In this document: in pieces, positions 1 through 5,209 of the stretch | How positions within the stretch are numbered: the first letter of the stretch is position 1 | Layout of the letters: each line of letters begins with the position of its first letter | Assembly (NCBI GenBank): GCA_018816665.1 | Contig: JAHIVM010000267.1 | Span: 1-11,536, forward strand | Reading direction: 5' to 3' | Source of the DNA: Candidatus Zixiibacteriota bacterium | Lineage (GTDB): Bacteria; Zixibacteria; MSB-5A5; GN15; FEB-12 | DNA length: 11,536 bases | The notes under the pieces: model-generated | What the model was told of the DNA's origin: nothing | The model's input: the letters and a program-made list of their open reading frames with translations, nothing else | The model's database searches: none | Position numbers and translations under genes: made by a program

Positions 1-1505
1 GCCTTGGCTAGCAGCTCACCGTCTATCCCTACGCCGGTGTCGGTAATTGTCACCCGGAAACTGGCCGTTTCAAGACAGGTATCCAGACCGACTGTGATCT
101 CGCGTACATCGCAACCGGTTGTGGCATCGGCGGCATTGTTGAACAGGTTGTACAGTAACTGTTGAATCTGCGTGCTGTCGGCGAGAAAGGGGACGCTGTG
201 CTCAAACGCCGGGATGTTGATGGTGAGGTCGCGGAAGCGCTTCTGGGGACCGAGATACTCCACCACTTCAGTGAGCAGCCGGTCGAATTCCAGTACTTCG
301 CGCTGAGAGGCGATAGCGCCCAGATCCATAAGATTGGCCGTAAACTTCTTGATCTTCTCAATTGTCGATATGGTGGCCGATACGTAACGATCGAGTTCGC
401 CATAGTCCGCGCGTTTGAGGTGGACGTCGAGAAGCGAAATGTTCCCGGCCACGACACCCAGGAAGTTGTTGAGTTCGTGTCCAATCTCGGCCGACATCTC
501 ACCGCGCGTCGCCATTTTCTCCAGCTCGATGGTTTCGTCCTGCAGTTCTTTCAGGCGGGCGTACGCGGTTTGAGTGTTGTCGAGCAACGTGAGATTTTCC
601 AGGTTGACCGCCAACTGACTGGCCGTGATCGAAAGGAAGGTGAGGTCGCTCTGTTTGACCTTGACGGTATCGTCGGCAAAGCCGAGCATAATCATGCCAT
701 AGAAGTCTTCCGCCCGGTTAACCGGAACGTATATCATCCGGTTATCATGGTCGAACCATGGGGGCAACAGGTACGCGGCCAACTCGGGATCGGGCCAGAG
801 ACGGTAGAGCGGGTGCTCCTCCAGGCAGGACAGCAGGACGGGATCGCCCAGCTTGCCGGTGGGCGCTTTGCGCAGCACCGATTCCAGAGGTTCGGCCCCG
901 ATCACCTGTTCGCTTGACTGTCCGTCAACAATCGATTTCATCTCGAACTGGCCGCTTTCAGTGTTGAGGAACAGGACCGATCCGGCCGGACTTTGCATAT
1001 GCATCATGGCAAACTTCAGTGAGGACATGACCAGTGAGGTTCTGTCACCGGCCGCAAACAGGACATGGCTGAGATCCGAGAGGCTGCTCAATTGCTGGTC
1101 GGTGTCGCTTGATGCCGCCTCGTCCAGTTTGGCGACGGCGCCCCTGATGGCCTGGCGCATTTCATTCAGCTCAAACGGCTTCATGATGTAGTCCAGGGCA
1201 CCCTGCTTGATGGCATCCTTGGCCGAATTGAGGTTGGCGTAGCCGGTCATGTAGACCACCCCCATGTTGGGGGCCAGGTCGCGCGCGCGCTCCACCAACT
1301 CGACACCGTCCATACCCGGCATACGGATGTCGGTGACCATCAGGTCGAACGAGGTCGACACAAGGCGCTCAATAGCTTCGTGACCGCCCGATACGGTTTC
1401 CACGTAGAAACCGTCATCCTCAAGGGCGTCCCGTACAAGCGATTGGACTATGTCTTCATCATCCACGACCAGGACACGATGCTTATGTTGAGATTCGTCA
1501 CTCAT
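1..1505 (-). CDS. Hybrid histidine kinase, N-terminal receiver + GAF-like + HisKA + HATPase_c (3' end cut off)
   Basis: Open from ATG at 1505 to the left edge (501 codons), so the C-terminus is missing. It has no membrane segment or signal peptide and should be cytoplasmic. Residues about 9-125 form a receiver domain with acidic D15/D16, phospho-acceptor D59 (TDIRMPGMDG), switch T87 and K109 in KPF. Residues about 140-310 look like a GAF-type sensor by position and by an ending that runs into a helical linker; this is the least certain assignment. The H-box is GEMSAEIGHELNNFL with H343, the N-box is YNLFNNAADA (452-461), and the G1 box DTGVGI is at 489-494; the F and G2 boxes lie beyond the edge. 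The REC-first order suggests it receives phosphate or is tuned by another kinase and then signals through its own kinase core. Its ATG overlaps the stop of the upstream receiver gene (ATGA), with AAGG just upstream, suggesting translational coupling. The kinase call is firm; partner and ligand are unknown. Confidence 0.93.
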   Translation of the reverse strand, partial: MSDESQHKHRVLVVDDEDIVQSLVRDALEDDGFYVETVSGGHEAIERLVSTSFDLMVTDIRMPGMDGVELVERARDLAPNMGVVYMTGYANLNSAKDAIKQGALDYIMKPFELNEMRQAIRGAVAKLDEAASSDTDQQLSSLSDLSHVLFAAGDRTSLVMSSLKFAMMHMQSPAGSVLFLNTESGQFEMKSIVDGQSSEQVIGAEPLESVLRKAPTGKLGDPVLLSCLEEHPLYRLWPDPELAAYLLPPWFDHDNRMIYVPVNRAEDFYGMIMLGFADDTVKVKQSDLTFLSITASQLAVNLENLTLLDNTQTAYARLKELQDETIELEKMATRGEMSAEIGHELNNFLGVVAGNISLLDVHLKRADYGELDRYVSATISTIEKIKKFTANLMDLGAIASQREVLEFDRLLTEVVEYLGPQKRFRDLTINIPAFEHSVPFLADSTQIQQLLYNLFNNAADATTGCDVREITVGLDTCLETASFRVTITDTGVGIDGELLAK

Positions 1506-1870
1506 TGAACCTTGACCGATGCCAGCGTGTGCTCAAGAACGGTGCGGAGCTGAGTCAGGTCGAACGGCTTCCGCAATTGGCAATAATCCGAGATCTCGCT
1601 TATTCGTTCGCCCAGGTGGTCGGGCATCGAGTCCGTAAAGATGAATTGCATGTTGTGCTTACGATCCCCGAGATCAGTCAACAGCTGGTAGCCGTTTTTC
1701 TTCGGCATATGCATGTCACAGATGCAGACATCATATGTGTCTGCCCGCGCCTTGCGAACGCCTTCGTCACCGTCGCCGGCCGTTTCCACTTCATGACCGA
1801 TATCGGTGAGAAAATCTGTAAGCAGGGACCGTATCACCGCGGAGTCGTCTATTACGAGTATCTTTGCCAT
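1502..1870 (-). CDS. Stand-alone receiver-domain protein (CheY-like response regulator), downstream copy
   Basis: A 122-residue protein consisting of one receiver domain and no output domain. Visible features are the acidic pair D8/D9, phospho-acceptor D52 in CICDMHMP, switch T79 and conserved K101 in LRKPF. I chose ATG 1870 because the fold begins directly at MAKILVIDD. The frame is open to 1918, but that extension would overlap the upstream receiver gene and add residues before the first strand. AGGA, supplied by the upstream stop codon region, sits 8 nt before the ATG. It lies 10 bp after one receiver gene and overlaps the hybrid kinase start by 4 bp. It probably acts as a phosphate shuttle or a protein-protein regulator in the same pathway. 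The stretch before the final Lys (SDYCQLRKPF) departs from the usual GAxDYLxKPF, so its alpha4-beta5 partner surface may be specialised. Confidence 0.93.
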   Translation of the reverse strand: MAKILVIDDSAVIRSLLTDFLTDIGHEVETAGDGDEGVRKARADTYDVCICDMHMPKKNGYQLLTDLGDRKHNMQFIFTDSMPDHLGERISEISDYCQLRKPFDLTQLRTVLEHTLASVKVQ

Positions 1871-1880
1871 GGTGACCGTC

Positions 1881-2261
1881 CTAACAGCTCTGCTCGCCTT
1901 CCAGCGCGGAAGTGACACATTGCATGAGTTCTTTTATGCTGAACGGCTTTGACAGGAACGCGCAGGCCCCATTGTTGACCGACTGACTCACGGTATACAG
2001 GGACGAATAGCCCGAAACCACGATCACCTTGGTGTTGGGATCTATTTCCTTGGCGGCCTTTACCACTTCCTCGCCCGGGACTCGCGGCATGCGCAGATCC
2101 GTGATCACCAGATCGTATTTTTTCTGACGGAGTTTGTCTATTGCTTCATCACCATCGCAGGCGACAGAGATATCATAGTCCTCGAGGACCTCCGAGAGGA
2201 AGTCCCGGATTATCTCTTCATCGTCCACGATGAGGATTGTCTGCCTGTCCGTGGAGTCCAT
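1881..2261 (-). CDS. Stand-alone receiver-domain protein (CheY-like response regulator), upstream copy
   Basis: A 126-residue single receiver domain with the standard residues: D13/D14, phospho-acceptor D55 (TDLRMP), switch S83 followed by GYSS, and K105 in SKPF. It has no DNA-binding, enzymatic or methyl-accepting output. It starts at ATG 2261, 19 bp after the stop of the membrane kinase. The Shine-Dalgarno is weak (TTAGG close to the start), so translation may depend on readthrough from the kinase gene. Its position right behind the kinase makes it the most likely direct phosphorylation target, from which phosphate could pass to other proteins. The sequence differs clearly from the next receiver in the operon, so the two are not a recent duplication. 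Function beyond phosphotransfer cannot be read from the sequence. Confidence 0.94.
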   Translation of the reverse strand: MDSTDRQTILIVDDEEIIRDFLSEVLEDYDISVACDGDEAIDKLRQKKYDLVITDLRMPRVPGEEVVKAAKEIDPNTKVIVVSGYSSLYTVSQSVNNGACAFLSKPFSIKELMQCVTSALEGEQSC

Positions 2262-2280
2262 TGGCCTAATCTCAGTCCTA

Positions 2281-3954
2281 TCAGTAATGTTTCTCGCCCA
2301 GTTCAGTAACAGTATCGGTACTCGGGGCTATTTTCTGCACCGGGAGTACGATAGTAAATGTCGTTCCCTGGCCAACTGCCGATGTCACAGTGATTTCGCC
2401 TCCATGCTCCTTGACAATCCCGTAACTGACCGAGAGGCCCAGACCGGTTCCTTTGCCGACTTCCTTGGTCGTGAAGAACGGTTCGAATATTTTCTTGAGA
2501 TTCTCCTCGGCAATGCCATGCCCGGAGTCGGCAAAACGGAGCTCCAGTGCCCCGCCGAATTCGCCCAGGGCCGGGCTGTACCGCGTATTGATCCGGACTG
2601 CCGTGCCTTTTTCCGAGGCATGCATCGCGTTAATCATCAGGTTGGTGAAGACCTGTTGCAACTGACCGGCATTGCCGGAGATCACCGGCAGATCATCAGC
2701 CAGATTCACCTCCAGATCGATTTCGCTGATACGGAACTGGTGCTCGACAAACGTCACCGTTTCCGCGATCACCTGGTTGACATCAACTTCTTCCTCGAAC
2801 TCGGTCGATCGGGAAGAGCGCGAGAAGCGCAGCAGGTTCTGGACGATGGTTTTGCATCGACGAGCCTGGGTTTCGATATCACCGACGTAGCGCGTGTAGC
2901 TTTCGATGTCCTTCGGCGTCGTCTTTTCAGGAACGTTCTTGCGCAGCTTCTCCAGCGTGAACTGGGCATATCCGAGAATGCCGCCCAGCGGATTGTTCAG
3001 CTCATGAGCCACACCGGCGGCGAGTTGACCGATAGCACTCATCTTTTCGGACTGGATAAGCTGGGTCTGAGCTTCCTCGAGCTGCTGCGTACGTTCAATG
3101 ATCTTTTCTTCCAGCGTCCGATTGTATTGCTCGATCTCATCGCGCGACTGTTTCAGAGACTCGGCCATGCTGTTGAAGGTCGTGGCCAGTTGTCCGATCT
3201 CGTCGCGCTGACAGATTTCCACGCGAGTGCTGAAATCGCCACGCCGGAGCTGGTCGGTGGCTTCCACCAACTCGGTCACCGGTTTGGTGACGGCCGAGAC
3301 CACAGCCACCACCACGATGATCGTGGCGATAACCACTATAAGCGTGACCAGCATGGCAACCAGTTTGGCGGTGGCAATGGCCTGGTCTACGTTTTCGACC
3401 GAGAGACCCAGCTCGATCCAGCCGATAGTCTCCTTGCTACGGGACGAGGCCAGAGTCGGGTCGACACCGCCGGTAATACCCAGGTTTTCACGGCTCATGT
3501 TTTGCTGTTCACTGGTCACCGGAGCCGCCAGGACCAGGTACTCGCGACCGGTGGTATCGGTAATGTACTCAAAGCCGAAGGCATTGGACTCGCGCGTTTC
3601 GCGCCGGAGCGCGGCGATCTGGACAGTGTCGAAACACAGATGTCCCGTCTGCGCCAGAATCGAGTCGTCGCGATTCATGATGATGCCGGATTCGACCGTG
3701 CCGAACTCCTTGAGGACAATCATGAGGTCGTTCAGTTCGTACGCGGAGCCAAACAATACACCACTCTCGGCATTCATGGCCATGATTTTGATCATGGTTT
3801 CGCCGGTGGCCTGCAATTCGCGACGGTACCCGTGGGACTGGCGATTGATCAGGAAGCCACTGACGATCAGCATGCTGATCACCAGCATGATGGACATGGA
3901 CACCACAAACTTGGCCCGGATACTGACACCATGCAGATGTTGCAGGAGGCTCAT
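2281..3954 (-). CDS. Membrane sensor histidine kinase (periplasmic sensor-HAMP-HisKA-HATPase_c)
   Basis: A 557-residue inner-membrane kinase. TM1 spans about residues 15-37 and TM2 about 198-222, enclosing a periplasmic domain of roughly 160 residues. That domain has a helix-rich start and an LFGS...LKEFGTVESGIIMNRDDS pattern that recalls CHASE8-type sensors; I have not been able to confirm this. A HAMP linker (about 222-275) and a coiled coil (about 275-305) follow. HisKA has H317 in GVAHELNNPLGG. The ATPase core has the N-box FTNLMINAMHA (N438/N442), G1 DSGHGI (476-481), F-box EPFFTTK and G2 GTGLGLS (502-508). All catalytic motifs are intact, so it should autophosphorylate. It has no fused receiver; two receiver genes follow directly. 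The start at ATG 3954 overlaps the stop of the binding-protein gene (ATGA), with a perfect AAGGAGGT 7 bp upstream. Context suggests it senses ligand through that periplasmic binding protein. Confidence 0.96.
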   Translation of the reverse strand: MSLLQHLHGVSIRAKFVVSMSIMLVISMLIVSGFLINRQSHGYRRELQATGETMIKIMAMNAESGVLFGSAYELNDLMIVLKEFGTVESGIIMNRDDSILAQTGHLCFDTVQIAALRRETRESNAFGFEYITDTTGREYLVLAAPVTSEQQNMSRENLGITGGVDPTLASSRSKETIGWIELGLSVENVDQAIATAKLVAMLVTLIVVIATIIVVVAVVSAVTKPVTELVEATDQLRRGDFSTRVEICQRDEIGQLATTFNSMAESLKQSRDEIEQYNRTLEEKIIERTQQLEEAQTQLIQSEKMSAIGQLAAGVAHELNNPLGGILGYAQFTLEKLRKNVPEKTTPKDIESYTRYVGDIETQARRCKTIVQNLLRFSRSSRSTEFEEEVDVNQVIAETVTFVEHQFRISEIDLEVNLADDLPVISGNAGQLQQVFTNLMINAMHASEKGTAVRINTRYSPALGEFGGALELRFADSGHGIAEENLKKIFEPFFTTKEVGKGTGLGLSVSYGIVKEHGGEITVTSAVGQGTTFTIVLPVQKIAPSTDTVTELGEKHY

Positions 3955-4904
3955 CGGTACACCTCCTTGGCAATGGCGATCAGATCAGGCGGGATGGATA
4001 CCTGCAGGTGCCCGGCCGTCTTTTCGTTGTAGTGAAACCAGATGATATCCGGCGTGGTAACCGCCAGACGGGCCGGTGAGGCGCCGTTGAAAATATCGTT
4101 GACCAGGCTGCCGGCCTGGCGGCCGATCGCTTTGTAGTCAAAGTCAAGGGCAAACAGGGCACCGGATTCCACGACATTGCGGGAGAACCCCATGAGGGGA
4201 AGGCCGCGACGCAACGAGTTCAACAATATGTATTTGGTCGACTGCGGACTGAACAGAATCGGATCCGCCAGAGACCATAAACCGTCAACTTCCGCCACCA
4301 GCGAGTCCAGAGCCCGGGGGAGATCTCGCGGACCGTTGACTTCAACCGCGGTCAATTCCAGTCCCATATTGGCGGCCACAACGCGGGCTGCCGGGATCAG
4401 GGAGGCGGTATTGGTCGTGTACAGCACGCCGACCCGTTTCATATCGGGTATGATCTGTCGGAATTTGGCGAACTGAATATCGATCGGTATATCAAGCGAG
4501 GCACCGGTAACATGGTTTCCCGGCCGCTCCAATGATTCCACAAATCCGGAAATCACGGGATACATCACGGACGAGAATACTATCGGGGTCGACGGGAAGT
4601 TTTCTTTGGCGACCCGCGTCGCGGTCGTCCCCACTGTCAGGATGATATCGGGCGATGCTGCTCGGATGGAGTCTATTTGTTGGGCAAAACCGGCGCTGTC
4701 GTTCTGGAGCTGTACTTTGATGAACTGGACATCGCTGCGCATTGCCGTGAGCGTGGACTGCGCGCCGCTGATGGCCCGTCGAGTGGACGTCAGGGTGTCG
4801 GACGACAGAATAGCCACCGTCTCGGCCGCACCGAGGCGCGGTACTCCGACCACCGCGACGATGATCAGCACCAATGAAAGTAGGCTGCGTTGTCTTCTAG
4901 TCAC
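3951..4904 (-). CDS. Periplasmic binding protein, TrpX / ABC_sub_bind family (COG2984-like)
   Basis: A 317-residue secreted protein. Residues 1-27 form a signal peptide (n-region RRQR, hydrophobic 8-21, cleavage likely after GAA27), with no lipobox Cys. The mature part has the two-lobe layout of the ABC_sub_bind family: DIILTVGTTATRVAK (86-100), STPIVFSSVMYPV around 105-117, GNHVTGASLD, and PDMKRVGVLYTTN at the start of the second lobe. The family is known for substrate delivery to ABC importers (pneumococcal TrpX binds tryptophan), but no permease or ATPase gene is adjacent. Instead the stop overlaps the start of a membrane histidine kinase by 4 bp, so a sensory role is inferred. The loop that commonly reads VTDPV in relatives is VMYPV here, which may change ligand preference. 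The start is GTG 4904, with a rather distant AGGGA 12 nt upstream; no other start gives a better signal peptide. Ligand unknown. Confidence 0.9.
   Translation of the reverse strand: MTRRQRSLLSLVLIIVAVVGVPRLGAAETVAILSSDTLTSTRRAISGAQSTLTAMRSDVQFIKVQLQNDSAGFAQQIDSIRAASPDIILTVGTTATRVAKENFPSTPIVFSSVMYPVISGFVESLERPGNHVTGASLDIPIDIQFAKFRQIIPDMKRVGVLYTTNTASLIPAARVVAANMGLELTAVEVNGPRDLPRALDSLVAEVDGLWSLADPILFSPQSTKYILLNSLRRGLPLMGFSRNVVESGALFALDFDYKAIGRQAGSLVNDIFNGASPARLAVTTPDIIWFHYNEKTAGHLQVSIPPDLIAIAKEVYR
3961..3968 (-). promoter_or_regulatory. Strong Shine-Dalgarno (AAGGAGGT) for the sensor kinase
   Basis: On the minus strand this reads AAGGAGGT, a full match to the anti-Shine-Dalgarno core. It lies within the last codons of the binding-protein gene, 7 bp from the kinase ATG. 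Together with the ATGA overlap it fixes the kinase start and indicates that the kinase is made efficiently rather than only by leaky reinitiation. Confidence 0.85.
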
Positions 4905-4941
4905 CTGATCTGCCGGTCCCTGATATAGCTTATGCCCTACA

Positions 4942-4958
4942 GCAGTCCGTATAACTGC
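4942..4958. repeat. Inverted repeat GCAGT-N7-ACTGC upstream of the sensory operon
   Basis: A perfect 5-bp dyad with a 7-bp spacer, 38 bp or more upstream of the binding-protein GTG start. The minus-strand reading of the spacer and right arm contains TTATAC, a loose -10-like hexamer, with no recognisable -35 at normal spacing. The arms are short enough to occur by chance. An operator or the edge of a promoter are both possible. Confidence 0.35.
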
Positions 4959-5020
4959 ACTCCGGCCCTCACACCGGGCTCGATGCCGGGGCGCAGTCTT
5001 CTTTCTCTGTATCGGGAACG

Positions 5021-5042
5021 GAGGTCAAATCTTGACGACCTC
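5021..5042. repeat. Nested dyads: GAGGTC-N10-GACCTC enclosing GTCAA-ATC-TTGAC
   Basis: The outer arms at 5021-5026 and 5037-5042 are exact reverse complements. Inside them, overlapping by three bases, GTCAA (5024-5028) and TTGAC (5032-5036) form a second dyad with a 3-bp spacer. A further GTCAA occurs at 5091-5095. It is located between two divergent operons, so it is a candidate operator or a short hairpin in a leader RNA. There is no U-run after it, so a terminator is unlikely. No regulator that would bind it is encoded in the window. Confidence 0.4.
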
Positions 5043-5088
5043 TGCCCAAAAAAAACAACGGAAAACGCTGGTCGGAGTGTGTCACGGC

Positions 5089-5119
5089 TTGTCAAGTTTC
5101 GGTCCGGCCGGTCGATATA
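5089..5119 (+). promoter_or_regulatory. Possible weak promoter for the TonB-receptor operon
   Basis: TTGTCA at 5089-5094 resembles a -35 box, and the AT-rich GATATA at 5114-5119 could act as the -10, with a 19-bp spacer that is longer than ideal. It overlaps the CTTG-T-CAAG palindrome. This is the best candidate in the spacer but remains weak, and an alternative sigma factor is equally possible. Confidence 0.2.
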
Positions 5120-5196
5120 GATGAGTAAGCTTTCTGAGCTGAACTTTTGATTTCACGAGCCATCCTGGGTATGGTGTCGACGATAACTCGAAAACT

Positions 5197-5200
5197 GGAG
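5197..5200 (+). promoter_or_regulatory. Shine-Dalgarno (GGAG) supporting the TTG start at 5210
   Basis: GGAG lies 9 nt before TTG 5210. The in-frame alternatives at TTG 5147, ATG 5171 and GTG 5174 have no comparable purine-rich site upstream. Starting at 5210 gives a compact signal peptide, so this site decides the start chosen here. Confidence 0.5.
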
Positions 5201-5209
5201 AATATACCC

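Larger units (their letters stand above)
4905..5209. other. Divergent intergenic region between the sensory operon and the TonB/secreted-protein operon
   Basis: About 305 bp with no convincing gene. It must hold the start signals for both operons. Contents seen: a dyad at 4942-4958, overlapping short dyads at 5021-5042, an A8 tract at 5048-5055, and a small CTTG-T-CAAG palindrome at 5088-5096. I found no consensus sigma-70 promoter on either strand, and no clear tRNA, terminator or riboswitch. A 62-codon plus-strand frame at 4932-5120 has no ribosome-binding site or recognisable content. If the TonB gene starts at ATG 5171 instead of TTG 5210, the region is 39 bp shorter. Confidence 0.7.

Noticed and set aside
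162..917. A 251-codon plus-strand frame opposite the hybrid kinase
   Set aside because: It lies antisense to the continuous REC-GAF-HisKA reading frame, and has no ribosome-binding site or recognisable motif.
1502..2261. The two free receivers as a recent tandem duplication
   Set aside because: Apart from the conserved receiver residues the two proteins differ throughout, including their switch residues (T79 versus S83) and the region before the final Lys.
3312..3326. Perfect palindrome CCACGAT-G-ATCGTGG
   Set aside because: It lies inside the codons for the second membrane segment of the kinase, where repeated Ile/Val codons (ATC, GTG) readily produce such symmetry. I see no reason to call it an operator.
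2230..4032. A 600-codon open frame on the plus strand opposite the membrane kinase
   Set aside because: It is antisense to a kinase gene with every catalytic motif intact. Its translation is His/Asp/Arg-rich with no domain pattern, as expected from the complement of a GC-rich gene.
5048..5055. A8 tract as a terminator tail or UP element
   Set aside because: The dyad before it ends 5 bp upstream, and on the plus strand the run is A, not T. Read on the minus strand the T-run has no hairpin before it. It is not well placed relative to any promoter hexamers.
4932..5120. A 62-codon plus-strand frame in the divergent spacer
   Set aside because: It lacks a Shine-Dalgarno, has a low-complexity composition with no signal peptide or motif, and runs through the dyads and the putative promoter.
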